Shown: positions 54,167 to 63,690 of the stretch, one piece after another
Numbering within the stretch: the first letter of the stretch is position 1
Layout of the letters: each line of letters starts with the position of its first letter
Source: Sulfitobacter sp. HGT1
GTDB lineage: Bacteria > Pseudomonadota > Alphaproteobacteria > Rhodobacterales > Rhodobacteraceae
Assembly: GCF_013282155.1 (NCBI RefSeq)
Contig: NZ_BLWI01000008.1
Span: 496,001-560,000, forward strand
Reading direction: 5' to 3'
Length of the DNA stretch: 64,000 nucleotides
The notes under the pieces: generated by a model
What the model was told of the DNA's origin: nothing
The model's database searches: none
Seen by the model: the letters and a program-made list of their open reading frames with translations, nothing else
Made by a program: the position numbers and the translations under genes

Positions 54167-55459
54167 ATGACAGACGGCCCAACTTACGGCTTTGACACGC
54201 TGCAAATTCACGCAGGTGCCAAGCCCGATCCGGCAACCGGCGCGCGTCAGACGCCGATTTACCAGACCACGGCTTATGTGTTCCGCGACGCAGATCACGC
54301 CGCCGCCTTGTTCAACCTGCAAGAAGTCGGCTTTATCTATTCGCGTCTGACCAACCCCACTGTGGCCGTTCTGCAAGAACGCATTGCCACGCTTGAGGGC
54401 GGTGTCGGCGCTGTGTGCTGTTCTTCGGGTCACGCGGCCCAGATCATGGCCTTGTTCCCGCTGATGGGGCCGGGCAAGAACATCATCGCCTCGACCCGTT
54501 TGTACGGCGGCACGGTCACCCAGTTCAGCCAGACCATCAAGCGCTTCGGCTGGTCGTGCAAGTTCGTCGATTTCGATGATGTCGAAGCGGTCAAAGCTGC
54601 CGTTGACGATGACACCCGCGCGATCTTTGGCGAGGCGATTGCCAACCCCGGCGGCTATATCATGGATGTGCGTTCCATCGCGGATGTGGCCGATGCGGCC
54701 GGTATCCCGCTGATCATCGACAACACCACCGCCACCCCGTACCTGTGCCGCCCCATCGAACATGGCGCGACGCTGGTCGTGCATTCGACCACGAAATACC
54801 TGACCGGCAACGGCACCGTCACCGGCGGCTGTATCGTCGATTCCGGTAAATTCGACTGGTCTGCCAATGACAAATTTCCGTCGCTCAGCCAGCCAGAACC
54901 CGCCTATCACGGCCTCAAGTTCCACGAGACCTTTGGCCCACTTGCCTTTACCTTCCACGGCATTGCCATCGGTCTGCGCGATCTGGGCATGACCATGAAC
55001 CCCCAAGCGGCCCACTACACATTGATGGGCACCGAAACCCTGTCCTTGCGGATGGAGCGTCACGTCGAGAACGCCACCAAGATCGCGCAATGGCTCGAGA
55101 ATGACGACCGCGTTGATTTCGTGACCTATGCAGGTCTTGAATCATCGCCGTATTTCGATCGTGTCAAAACCGTGTGCCCCAAAGGCGCTGGCGGCTTGTT
55201 CACCTTTGCGGTCAAGGGCGGCTATGACGCCTGCGTGAAACTGGTCAATGCGCTCGAGATATTCAGCCACGTGGCCAACCTTGGCGATACACGGTCGCTG
55301 ATCATCCACTCGGCCTCGACCACCCACCGCCAACTCAGCGCAGAGCAGCAAGAAGCTGCCGGTGCCGGTGCCAATGTGGTGCGCGTGTCCATCGGGACCG
55401 AAGATGCGAACGACCTGATTGCCGATCTGGATCAGGCGCTGGCCAAAGCGACCAGCTAA
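54167..55459 (+). CDS. metY: O-acetylhomoserine sulfhydrylase (aminocarboxypropyltransferase)
   Basis: Makes homocysteine from O-acetylhomoserine and sulfide, using PLP. 430 residues, the length of MetY and longer than cystathionine gamma-synthase. It starts LQIHAGAKPDPATGARQTPI, has the PLP lysine in HSTTKYLTGNGTVTGG, and ends ASTTHRQLSAEQQEAAGAG. CGGGAGGA precedes the ATG. It is not beside metC, but both act in methionine metabolism. A strong terminator follows. I looked for a SAM-II riboswitch upstream and did not see one. Confidence 0.94.
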   Translation: MTDGPTYGFDTLQIHAGAKPDPATGARQTPIYQTTAYVFRDADHAAALFNLQEVGFIYSRLTNPTVAVLQERIATLEGGVGAVCCSSGHAAQIMALFPLMGPGKNIIASTRLYGGTVTQFSQTIKRFGWSCKFVDFDDVEAVKAAVDDDTRAIFGEAIANPGGYIMDVRSIADVADAAGIPLIIDNTTATPYLCRPIEHGATLVVHSTTKYLTGNGTVTGGCIVDSGKFDWSANDKFPSLSQPEPAYHGLKFHETFGPLAFTFHGIAIGLRDLGMTMNPQAAHYTLMGTETLSLRMERHVENATKIAQWLENDDRVDFVTYAGLESSPYFDRVKTVCPKGAGGLFTFAVKGGYDACVKLVNALEIFSHVANLGDTRSLIIHSASTTHRQLSAEQQEAAGAGANVVRVSIGTEDANDLIADLDQALAKATS

Positions 55460-55474
55460 TCCAGCCATATCAAT

Positions 55475-55514
55475 AAAAAGCGCCCGAGAGACGATGATCT
55501 CTCGGGCGCTTTTT
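55475..55514. terminator. Bidirectional terminator between metY and 55538 gene
   Basis: AAAAAGCGCCCGAGAGA and TCTCTCGGGCGCTTTTT form a 17-base-pair stem with a six-base loop. The A and T flanks make it work from both sides, for metY (plus) and the SIMPL gene (minus). Confidence 0.9.
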
Positions 55515-55537
55515 CGTTTCTAGCCCAGGCCCGCTGG

Positions 55538-56230
55538 TTATTGCGAGATCGCGAACTGCATGGTGACCTGGGCGCGAATGGCCACTTCGCCGGTTTCGAT
55601 CGGGACATCCATGCTGCGCATCTGCGACGCTTTCATTTCCATCGGCCGGTAGCCCTGACTTGATTCCGACATCTGCAAGACAGCGCCCAGTTTGACCCCC
55701 GCCGCTTCGGCCAGCTGGCTTGCACGGGCCATCGCATCGGCAACGGCCCCCTTGCGCGCTGCAATCAAAGCCTCGGCATTGTCTTGCAGGCCAAATTCCA
55801 ACCCGTTGAAATCATTTGCCCCTTCAGCCACGACCGCATCCAGAAGCGCGCCCAGCTTGCTCAGGTCGCGCACGGTGACGCTGACGGTATTGCCCGCCTC
55901 GTATCCGACCACCTGCGCCGGGCCATTGTCGTCGCGCGGGCGGTTGTCATAGACCGGGCGCAGATACAGACCGCTGGTCTGGCGATCCAGTCCCGCCACC
56001 TGAATACCGTCCAGCTGATCCAGAATGCCCCGCACCTTTTCAGACGTCTGGCGCATGGCATCAGATGCGGTCGCGGCACGCTCCGAGACACCCAGACGAA
56101 TGGTGGCCATATCGGGGGCCAGCGAAACAACGCCCTCGCCGCTCACGGTGATTCCATTCTGGACGTTTTGGGCGATGACACCCGATACCAGCGCCATCCA
56201 AATCACAGCGGTCCATTGCAAAATTCGCAT
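55538..56230 (-). CDS. SIMPL (DUF541) domain periplasmic protein
   Basis: 230 residues with a signal peptide (MRILQWTAVIWMALVSGVIA). The mature part begins GITVSGEGVVSLAPDMATIR, the DUF541/SIMPL signature, and continues with TSEKVRGILDQL and TVRDLSKLGALLDAVVAEGAN. Members include the oxidative-stress protein YggE and the outer-membrane-associated BP26. Mechanism unknown. It converges on metY across a shared terminator. Confidence 0.88.
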   Translation of the reverse strand: MRILQWTAVIWMALVSGVIAQNVQNGITVSGEGVVSLAPDMATIRLGVSERAATASDAMRQTSEKVRGILDQLDGIQVAGLDRQTSGLYLRPVYDNRPRDDNGPAQVVGYEAGNTVSVTVRDLSKLGALLDAVVAEGANDFNGLEFGLQDNAEALIAARKGAVADAMARASQLAEAAGVKLGAVLQMSESSQGYRPMEMKASQMRSMDVPIETGEVAIRAQVTMQFAISQ

Positions 56231-56428
56231 TATTTCAACCTTTGGTTTGATAAATCTAATCTGAATTATGTTTGGCGGCCCTATGCCCTTACCGCAAGCC
56301 CCGTTGCCGCTCTGCCCTTTCCATAGGCAAACTACTGCTATAATCTGAATGATATTCTGGCGCGCTGTTTTAATCCGCGGGCACGTGATAAAATTCTACC
56401 GGTACCTGCCTGATAAAAAAGCGTCGAT

Positions 56429-59131
56429 ATGAAGCCAAATTTTGCACTTTCCCTGTCCATTGATGGCATAAGTTTGCTGCACCGCACTGCGGGCGGCTGG
56501 CGCAGCATTGGCGATGTATCAATTGATGCACCGGACATGTCTGCCGAACTGGCCGTGCTGCGCAAAACCGCAGCCGCGTTGGAACCCGGCGGCGTGCGCA
56601 CAAAACTGCTGATCCCCAATGACCAGATCAAGTTTATGACGCTTGAAACACCCGGTCTTTCAGATGCGGCGCGCATGTCCGAAGCCCGCCGCGCGCTTGA
56701 AGGGGCAACCCCTTATGATGTCGACGATCTGGCGTTTGATATCAGCAGCGATGGCGCACAGACCCATGTGGCAGCCGTTGCCCTTGAGACTTTGGCCGAA
56801 GCCGAAGCCTTTGCCACAGAACACCGCTTTTATCCGGTCAGCTTCGTCGCCAGACCCGACAGCCACGTTTTCAAGGGCGAGCCGTTTTTCGGCCCCACCG
56901 ATGTCGCCTCAAGCTTGTTGGAGCGTGACGAAGCGATCGAACCGGATGACGATGCCGTTGTCGTACTGGGCCCCTATGTGCCCCCGGTAAAAGAGCCCCA
57001 AGCAGACGAAGCCTTGAGCGATCTGTTTCAAACCGCCCCTGCCAAAGACGGGCCGGATGCCGAAACGCCACAGGATAAAACCGCCACCCCGCGCGGCGAT
57101 GATGCCACCAGCTTTGTGCGCGGTCGGGAAGATATAATCGCGGCAAAACCGGCGATCCCCCCCGCGCCTGCCTTGCCTGAAGACATGGCCGCTGCCGTGG
57201 CCACGGAGCCTGCGAAACAAGCGCAGCCCGAAGTGAAATCAGAACCCGCACAGAACGATGCACCGGAGGATTTGAAGGCCAGGGTCCGGAAAGCCATTTC
57301 CGCCGCTGCCGCTGCAACGGGTGCCGCGCCAGCAGGTGTCAAAGCGCCCCCGAAAGCTGCGGCTGCGGCCCCTGTGCCCGCACCTACAGCTTTCTCAAGC
57401 CGTCGCAGCAGTGCAGCCGCTCCCCCTGTCGGGACGGCCAAACGCGCCGATGCCGCAGCGAAAGGGTCAACGCCGGATGCACCTGTGCCAGACAGCAGGT
57501 CGTTAAGTGCTGTTCCCGCCGAAAAGCCCAAGGCGAAGATCAGGAAATGGGGTTTCCTGAGCAAAGGCAAACCGCGCAAGACGCCGCCCCCGCCCGCCGC
57601 CGCATCCTATGGCGCGGGTGTCGCAGTCAAAGACACAAGCATCACGCTGCCCAAAACCACGTCCGAAGCGGAACGGATGACCATTTTCGGGGCGCGGAAG
57701 TCGAATAACGTCGGGGGGAAACCGCGCTTTCTCGGGCTGGCACTGACTGCCGCACTGCTGGTGTTTCTTGCCGGTGTCGCCGCCTGGGCGTCGGTGTTTC
57801 TGGATGACGGGCTTTCGCTGTCGCGCTGGTTTACCAGCCGCGACACGACCGCGATTGCATCGGCCCCTGTTGAACCACGCGATCCGGCCCCCAATACCGT
57901 CCCCGCCCGCGCGGAAACATCTGTTGCACTGCCCGACACCGTCACCACTCCACAGCCCCCCACACCACAACCCGCCCAAGAACGGGTCGCGGCGCTGGAC
58001 CCCAGCCTGACCGATGAAGACAGCGCCGTTCTGGATGCCTTGCGCGTGCCCGAACTGGCCCAACCGCGCACGCTGACCCAGCAAGAGATCGAGGCGAAAT
58101 ACGCCACGTCGGGTATTTGGGTGATGGCCCCCGAAACCCCGATTGCCCCTGCCATGGTGCCGATTGATGATCTTTATATGACCAGTATCGATCCGGTCAG
58201 CTCCGCGAACGACGCCGTGGCCCTGCCCAGATTGGCGTCTTTTGGCGGGGATACCGTGGAATTTTCGCCAGCCTCCCCCGCACCGCCCGGCACCTCATTT
58301 ACGCTGGATGACAAGGGCTTGGTCGTCCCGACCCCGGATGGCGCGCTGAATGCCGACGGGATCAAGGTCATTGCGGGCCGCCCCCCTGCCGAGCCGCCCA
58401 AAACCCTGACGCGCAGCAGCACCCAAACGCCGGAAGCCGCGCCAGAGGTGCCGGAAACACAGCCAGCTTTGCTTCAGTTCCGGCCCGTTGTGCGGCCCGG
58501 TGATCTGGTGGAAAGCAACGAGCGGTCAACCCTTGGCGGGCTGACCCGCACGGAACTGGCCAGCCTGCGCCCGTCGTTGCGCCCTGCATCGGTCCAGCAG
58601 ACTGCCGCAACCTCAGCGGTGCCGCAAGCCGTCGCACCCGAAGTTCAGGCGGCCTCGGCGGCGGCGGGGGCGTCGCTTGCCGCGATTGTGACTGTTGCAC
58701 CGAAACCTGCCGGACCGGTTCTGAACAACGCGACCCCCTATGCGGTTCAGGCCTCCGTGCGCCCGGATACGCGGCCCCGCAACTTTGCCCGCATCGTAAA
58801 GCGGGCCGAACGGGCCACGCCCGAACCCACGCAAGTTGCAAGTACTGCCGCCGTGGCACCGCGCACCGTCGCCCCCAGCCTGCCGTCAAAAGCATCTGTG
58901 GCCACGCAAGCAACTGTCAAGAACGCTATCAAACTGCGTGATATCAACCTGATCGGGGTTTACGGAAAACCGTCAAGCCGCCGCGCCTTGATCCGGTTGA
59001 GCAACGGGCGCTATCAAAAAGTAGCGGTTGGCGACCGGTTGGATGGCGGGCGCGTGTCGGCCATCGGCGAAAACGAATTGCGCTATACGCGACGCGGGCG
59101 GGATGTTGTTTTGAAGATGCCGCGCAGCTGA
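56429..59131 (+). CDS. Large one-TM protein with PilM/GspL-like start and PilP/GspC-like end
   Basis: 900 residues. About 1-160 look like a small actin-like or GspL/PilM-type domain (MKPNFALSLSIDGISLLHRT, then RTKLLIPNDQIKFMTLETPG). Residues 165-430 are Pro/Ala/Glu-rich and probably unstructured. One membrane segment lies at about 433-455 (LGLALTAALLVFLAGVAAWA). After a second long disordered part (460-825) comes a compact C-terminal domain (about 830-900) starting IKLRDINLIGVYG and ending GENELRYTRRGRDVVLKMP, similar to the periplasmic PilP/GspC HR-type domain. This would place one end in the cytoplasm and the other in the periplasm. No pilus or secretion genes are nearby. Role unknown. Confidence 0.75.
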   Translation: MKPNFALSLSIDGISLLHRTAGGWRSIGDVSIDAPDMSAELAVLRKTAAALEPGGVRTKLLIPNDQIKFMTLETPGLSDAARMSEARRALEGATPYDVDDLAFDISSDGAQTHVAAVALETLAEAEAFATEHRFYPVSFVARPDSHVFKGEPFFGPTDVASSLLERDEAIEPDDDAVVVLGPYVPPVKEPQADEALSDLFQTAPAKDGPDAETPQDKTATPRGDDATSFVRGREDIIAAKPAIPPAPALPEDMAAAVATEPAKQAQPEVKSEPAQNDAPEDLKARVRKAISAAAAATGAAPAGVKAPPKAAAAAPVPAPTAFSSRRSSAAAPPVGTAKRADAAAKGSTPDAPVPDSRSLSAVPAEKPKAKIRKWGFLSKGKPRKTPPPPAAASYGAGVAVKDTSITLPKTTSEAERMTIFGARKSNNVGGKPRFLGLALTAALLVFLAGVAAWASVFLDDGLSLSRWFTSRDTTAIASAPVEPRDPAPNTVPARAETSVALPDTVTTPQPPTPQPAQERVAALDPSLTDEDSAVLDALRVPELAQPRTLTQQEIEAKYATSGIWVMAPETPIAPAMVPIDDLYMTSIDPVSSANDAVALPRLASFGGDTVEFSPASPAPPGTSFTLDDKGLVVPTPDGALNADGIKVIAGRPPAEPPKTLTRSSTQTPEAAPEVPETQPALLQFRPVVRPGDLVESNERSTLGGLTRTELASLRPSLRPASVQQTAATSAVPQAVAPEVQAASAAAGASLAAIVTVAPKPAGPVLNNATPYAVQASVRPDTRPRNFARIVKRAERATPEPTQVASTAAVAPRTVAPSLPSKASVATQATVKNAIKLRDINLIGVYGKPSSRRALIRLSNGRYQKVAVGDRLDGGRVSAIGENELRYTRRGRDVVLKMPRS

Positions 59132-59180
59132 GGCTGACGCTGTCGGGGGCCAGCCCCCACCGCCTGACGGCGGTTCCCCC

Positions 59181-59210
59181 GGGATATTTACGAGCGGGAT
59201 ATTTACGAGC
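59181..59210. repeat. 15-bp exact tandem duplication
   Basis: GGGATATTTACGAGC occurs twice in a row in the 128-base gap between two convergent genes. It may come from polymerase slippage. No gene function is seen. Confidence 0.9.
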
Positions 59211-59259
59211 CAGAGAAGAGACAAGGCCGCATCTACTGACGCGGCCTTTGGTATTTCTA

Positions 59260-60354
59260 TCAGGCTGATTTCAGCTCGCCCGTGTCTATCTGTTCTTGTT
59301 CGATGCTTTCGAACAGGGCTTTGAAATTGCCTTCGCCAAAGCCGTCGTCGCCTTTGCGCTGGATGAATTCGAAAAAGATCGGGCCGATCACGGTTTTCGA
59401 GAAAATCTGCAAAAGGATGCGGGTTTCGCCGCCATCCACGACGCCCTCGCCGTCGATCAGGATCCCGTGTTTTTTCATCCGGTCCAAGGGTTCCTGATGG
59501 TCGGTCACCCGGGTCTGGCTGAGCGCGTAATAGGCATCGGGGGGGCCGGGCATGAATTTGAGGCCATTTTCGGCAATCTGATCCGTGGCGTCATAGATGT
59601 CGCGCGCGCCAACGGCGATGTGCTGGATGCCTTCGCCTTTGTATTTTTTCAGATAGGCAACGATCTGGCCCTTTTCATCCCGATCCTGATTGATCGGAAT
59701 GCGGATACGACCGCAGGGCGATGTCAACGCGCGCGAGGTCAGGCCGGTAAACTTGCCTTCGATGTCAAAGAAGCGGATTTCGCGGAAGTTGAACAGATCG
59801 CCGTAGAATTTGAACCACACATCCATGTTTCCCTTGAACACGTTATGGGTCAGGTGATCGAGATAGTAGAACCCGACCCCTGCCGGTTTCGACTGTGCGA
59901 TCCAGTCGTATTCTTCGTTATAGGGGGATGTGTCGTAATACTGGTCCACGAAATAGATCAGGGATCCGCCGATGCCTTTGATGGCCGGAACATCCAGAAC
60001 CTTGCCCGCACCGGTGTATTCTTCGGCCCCTTTGGACAGCGCATGGGCCAGGGCCTGCTGTGCATTCACCACGCGCCAGCCCATCGACGGGGCGCAAGGC
60101 CCGTGGTCTTGCACGAAGGCGGCGGCAAAGCTGGAGGGGTCGGCGTTCAGCACATAGGTGATGTCGCCCTGCTGCCAAAGCTCGATCGCTTGTGTCTTGT
60201 GGTTGGCCACGTGCGCATAGCCCATGCGCGTGAACAGATCACGCAGTTCTTGCGGGTCGGGGCTGGCGAATTCGACGAATTCGAACCCGTCGGTGCCGGC
60301 CGGATTTTCATCGGTTATTTTGGACTTTTCGGCATCATGTGGAAACGGACCCAT
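59260..60354 (-). CDS. hpd: 4-Hydroxyphenylpyruvate dioxygenase
   Basis: Converts 4-hydroxyphenylpyruvate to homogentisate in tyrosine breakdown; Fe(II) enzyme. 364 residues. The C-terminal VOC domain has the metal ligands: His in GFYYLDHLTHNVFKG, His in GIQHIAVGARDIYD, and Glu in GPIFFEFIQRKGD. It starts at MGPFPHDAEKS. It is divergent from an Lrp/AsnC regulator across 136 bases, so substrate control by that regulator is likely. Homogentisate dioxygenase is not in the window. Confidence 0.95.
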   Translation of the reverse strand: MGPFPHDAEKSKITDENPAGTDGFEFVEFASPDPQELRDLFTRMGYAHVANHKTQAIELWQQGDITYVLNADPSSFAAAFVQDHGPCAPSMGWRVVNAQQALAHALSKGAEEYTGAGKVLDVPAIKGIGGSLIYFVDQYYDTSPYNEEYDWIAQSKPAGVGFYYLDHLTHNVFKGNMDVWFKFYGDLFNFREIRFFDIEGKFTGLTSRALTSPCGRIRIPINQDRDEKGQIVAYLKKYKGEGIQHIAVGARDIYDATDQIAENGLKFMPGPPDAYYALSQTRVTDHQEPLDRMKKHGILIDGEGVVDGGETRILLQIFSKTVIGPIFFEFIQRKGDDGFGEGNFKALFESIEQEQIDTGELKSA

Positions 60355-60490
60355 GCGGATTCTCCTGTCAGTAATATATTTCGCCCAAGATATCGGCAGA
60401 TCCCCGCGTTAATTGCGCAAAATTGACCTATGCTCTGGATAAATATGCGCGAACCACGCATAATTAACGGAAACCAAGCGAGAAACCCGC
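60355..60490. promoter_or_regulatory. Divergent hpd / lrp-type control region
   Basis: A perfect inverted repeat TATGCG-N7-CGCATA lies at 60444-60462, and AATTGCGCAAAATT, nearly palindromic, at 60411-60424. Lrp-type regulators often bind such dyads between divergent genes. The two dyads are 36 bases apart, centre to centre, so they could serve the two promoters together. Confidence 0.45.
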
Positions 60491-60949
60491 ATGACATTGG
60501 ATGAAACAGACAGCCGTCTGCTGGCCGCCTTGCAAAAGAATGCGCATTTGACCGCGCAGGAGCTGGGTGAGCAGTTGCACCTGTCCCCCTCGCAGGCGGG
60601 GCGCAGGCGTCAGCGGCTTGAGACCGAAGGCTATATCGAGGGCTACCGCGCCAAGCTGAACCCGATCCGGTTGGGTCTGGCGGTGCAGGGGTTCATCCAG
60701 GTCCATCTTGGCACCCATGGGCCCGACCATTCTGCCAGCTTTGCCCGCCTACTGGCCACCCGCCCCGAGATCGTGAGCGCCTGGACCATGACGGGGGATG
60801 CCGATTACCTGCTGCGCGTCTATTGTGTGGACTTGTCCAGCCTGAACCGTTTGATCCACGATGTGTTGCTGCCCCATGGCGCTGTCGCAAAAGTGCATAG
60901 TCAGATTGTTATGGACCAGCTAAAGCACGACGGGCCCTTGCCCACCTAA
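60491..60949 (+). CDS. Lrp/AsnC family transcriptional regulator, divergent from hpd
   Basis: 152 residues. The winged helix covers residues 1-60 (MTLDETDSRLLAALQKNAHL, then LSPSQAGRRRQRLETEGYIE); the RAM domain covers about 65-145 (VSAWTMTGDADYLLRVYC). It is divergent from hpd, the layout of local amino-acid catabolic control, so it probably responds to an aromatic amino acid or keto acid. Confidence 0.93.
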   Translation: MTLDETDSRLLAALQKNAHLTAQELGEQLHLSPSQAGRRRQRLETEGYIEGYRAKLNPIRLGLAVQGFIQVHLGTHGPDHSASFARLLATRPEIVSAWTMTGDADYLLRVYCVDLSSLNRLIHDVLLPHGAVAKVHSQIVMDQLKHDGPLPT

Positions 60950-60997
60950 ACGACCCTTTGCCGGTTTCCCCGCTGGCCCAATGAAAGAAAACGTCCC

Positions 60998-62926
60998 ATG
61001 GAAGGTTTCCTGTTCCAAGCCACAATCTATCTGGCAGCCGCAGTCATCGCGGTGCCTATTGCCTCGCGGTTGGGGTTGGGGTCGGTGCTGGGCTATCTGG
61101 CGGCGGGTATCCTTATTGGTCCCGCATTGGGCTTTGTCGGGTCAGAGACCAAGGACCTGCAGCATTTTGCGGAATTTGGCGTGGTGATGATGCTATTCCT
61201 GATCGGTCTGGAGCTGGAACCCCGCGCATTGTGGAACATGCGGCACAGGTTGTTGGGGCTGGGGGGCTTGCAGGTTCTGATTTCAGCCGCCGCGCTGATG
61301 GGCATTGCCATGGCCTATGGCCAGCCAGTGGGTGTTGCGATTGCGGTTGGTCTGACCCTGTCGCTGTCCTCGACTGCGATCGTGCTGCAAACCCTGTCGG
61401 AAAAGGGGCTGATGCAGACCGCAGGCGGGCGATCGGTGTTTTCGGTCCTGCTGACGCAAGATATTGCCGTGATCCCGATCCTTGCCTTCCTGCCGCTGCT
61501 GGTCACCAAAATGGTAGCAGAGGCATTGCCGGACGGGTCGATTACGGTGGATCCGGATGCGCATGGCACGCCGGTCGTCGGTCATGGCAGCGAAGAGCCT
61601 TTGGGCCAGGGTGCCGAGGTGGCGCAAGCTGCGATATCGCTGATCCAGGGGTTGCCCGGCTGGGGTATTACCCTTGTCACAATTGGGGCCATCGCGGGGA
61701 TCATCATCACCGGCGTGTTCTTTACCCGCCCTGTGTTCCGCTTTATCCACGCCGCCAAGCTGCGCGAGATGTACACCGCATTGGCCCTGCTGATTGTTGT
61801 CGGGATTTCATTCCTGATGATGCTGGTCGGCCTGTCCCCTGCCCTTGGCGCATTTCTGGCCGGCGTGGTTCTGGCCAGCAGTGAATTCCGCCACGAACTG
61901 GAAACCGACCTTGAGCCGTTCAAAGGCCTGTTGCTGGGCCTGTTCTTTATCACCGTCGGTGCGGGCATCAACTTTGAGCTATTGTACTCGGATACGGTGA
62001 TTATCATGGGCATGGCGCTCTTGGTGATCATCGTCAAAGGGATCATCCTGTTCGGGCTTGGCACGTTGTTCCGTCTGCGGGGCCGCGACAGATGGCTGCT
62101 GGCGCTTGGGTTGGCTCAGGCGGGCGAATTCGGCTTTGTGCTGGTCAGCTTTTCGGTCGCCACGGGGGTGATGCCCGGCCAGGTCGCCGAAGTGTTGCTG
62201 CTGGTGGTGGCCCTGTCGATGCTGATCACGCCGCTTTTGTTCATTCTGTATGACCAGATCAGCAAACGTTTTGACAGCAAGGCAGGCCCCATCGTCGCCG
62301 ATGAAATCGACGAACAAGGCACCGTTATCATTGCGGGGGTCGGGCGCTTTGGCCAGATCGTGAACCGGCTGGTTCAGGCATCGGGCTTTCGCACCGTGGT
62401 TCTGGATCACAACCCCGAAACAATCGCCGTCATGCGCCGCTTTGGCTTCAAGGCGTTCCTGGGCGATCCGACCCGCCCCGACATCCTGCGCAAGGCCGGT
62501 TTGCGCGATGCCAAGGTGCTGGTCGTGGCGCTGGACGATCCCAAATCCGCGCTTCAGCTGATTGCCTATGCCCGCAAGGAACGCCCCGATCTGCATATCG
62601 TGACCCGCGCCCATGACCGCACGGATGTTTACCGCCAGTATCAGGCCGGTGCTGATGATATCGTGCGCGAAATGTTCGACAGTTCACTGCGTGCAGGGCG
62701 CTATGTGCTGGAAAATCTGGGCCTGTCCGATTACGAGGCCGCCGAAGCGCAGCGCATGTTCTATAGCCATGACCGGGCATCGGTCCGTGAGCTGGCCGCC
62801 CTATGGCGCCCCGACATCCCGCCGAGCGAAAACAAGGCCTATGTCGCCCGCGCGAAAGAGCTGCAAAAAGATCTGGAAACCGCGTTCATGAACCGGACCG
62901 AGTACGAAGAAAAGAAACAAGCCTGA
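60998..62926 (+). CDS. Kef-type K+/H+ antiporter (CPA2 family)
   Basis: 642 residues. An N-terminal Na+/H+ exchanger domain of about 12-13 membrane helices (to about 410) is followed by a TrkA-N/RCK domain starting GTVIIAGVGRFGQIVNRLVQ (Rossmann G-x-G-x-x-G), which binds NAD(H) or glutathione adducts. The C-terminal tail is charged. This is the KefB/KefC architecture, involved in K+ efflux and protection from electrophiles. A separate KefF/KefG ancillary gene was not seen. A terminator follows. Confidence 0.92.
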   Translation: MEGFLFQATIYLAAAVIAVPIASRLGLGSVLGYLAAGILIGPALGFVGSETKDLQHFAEFGVVMMLFLIGLELEPRALWNMRHRLLGLGGLQVLISAAALMGIAMAYGQPVGVAIAVGLTLSLSSTAIVLQTLSEKGLMQTAGGRSVFSVLLTQDIAVIPILAFLPLLVTKMVAEALPDGSITVDPDAHGTPVVGHGSEEPLGQGAEVAQAAISLIQGLPGWGITLVTIGAIAGIIITGVFFTRPVFRFIHAAKLREMYTALALLIVVGISFLMMLVGLSPALGAFLAGVVLASSEFRHELETDLEPFKGLLLGLFFITVGAGINFELLYSDTVIIMGMALLVIIVKGIILFGLGTLFRLRGRDRWLLALGLAQAGEFGFVLVSFSVATGVMPGQVAEVLLLVVALSMLITPLLFILYDQISKRFDSKAGPIVADEIDEQGTVIIAGVGRFGQIVNRLVQASGFRTVVLDHNPETIAVMRRFGFKAFLGDPTRPDILRKAGLRDAKVLVVALDDPKSALQLIAYARKERPDLHIVTRAHDRTDVYRQYQAGADDIVREMFDSSLRAGRYVLENLGLSDYEAAEAQRMFYSHDRASVRELAALWRPDIPPSENKAYVARAKELQKDLETAFMNRTEYEEKKQA

Positions 62927-62939
62927 CACCAGACAGGCA

Positions 62940-62976
62940 AAAGCCGCGGCAAGGGAAACCTGCCGCGGCTTTTTTA
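62940..62976 (+). terminator. Terminator after the antiporter gene
   Basis: AAGCCGCGGCA and TGCCGCGGCTT pair around AGGGAAACC, then a T run. It may also serve carD from the other side, whose stop is at 62994. Confidence 0.85.
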
Positions 62977-62993
62977 ATGGGTCGTAGGGTCGC

Positions 62994-63509
62994 TTAGGCT
63001 GCTGCGACGCGGCTTTCCAGCACATCACCGATCTGCTTGGCTGCGGCCAGTTCATCGCCACCGGCAACGGCAGACACTTCACGTGTCAAACGCTCCAGTG
63101 CCGCCTCATAAAGCTGACGCTCGGAATAGCTTTGCTCGCGCTGGTCATCAGTGCGGTGCAGGTCGCGCACGACTTCGGCAATGGCGATCAGATCACCGGA
63201 GTTGATCTTTTGCTCGTATTCTTGTGCACGACGCGACCACATGGCCCGCTTTACCTTGGCTTTACCCTTGAGGGTTTTCATCGCGTGGGTGATCGTGTCG
63301 GGGCTGCTAAGCGCACGCATCCCGATTTCAATCGCCTTATGGGTCGGCACGCGCAATGTCATCTTGTCTTTGACAAAGGCGATCACGAACAGTTCCAGCG
63401 TGATGCCCGCGACTTCCTGTTCTTCGACCGACACAATTTGTCCGACGCCATGCGCAGGATAAACGACGAACTCGTTTGGACGGAAATCTAGCTTTTTCGA
63501 CTTGCTCAT
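62994..63509 (-). CDS. carD: CarD family transcriptional regulator
   Basis: 171 residues. The N-terminal RNA-polymerase-interacting domain starts FRPNEFVVYPAHGVGQIVSV (Tudor-like CarD/TRCF fold), and the helical DNA-binding C-terminal domain includes RRAQEYEQKINSGDLIAIAE. CarD binds the RNAP beta subunit and stabilizes the open complex at rRNA and other promoters. AAGGAG precedes ATG 63509. It is downstream of fdxA on the same strand, a common neighbour in Rhodobacterales. Confidence 0.94.
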   Translation of the reverse strand: MSKSKKLDFRPNEFVVYPAHGVGQIVSVEEQEVAGITLELFVIAFVKDKMTLRVPTHKAIEIGMRALSSPDTITHAMKTLKGKAKVKRAMWSRRAQEYEQKINSGDLIAIAEVVRDLHRTDDQREQSYSERQLYEAALERLTREVSAVAGGDELAAAKQIGDVLESRVAAA

Positions 63510-63690
63510 AAAAATGGCTCCTTGGTCACGGGGCGTTGCCCGCAGGGGTAGATGGCCTTTTCACAAAGGCAAAGGCTGCCCAGCCCAAAAGGGCGACAGC
63601 CAAGAATCATAACTTCAGAATTTCGGGTTCACCCGCAGGGATTGGGTTGAGAAGTGGCAGGTGTGTAAGTTCATCGAAGGCATAATACCA

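Noticed and set aside
53804-55090. 428-codon minus-strand frame
   Set aside because: Overlaps two sense genes (53021 and metY) in antisense and crosses their intergenic region; no domain.
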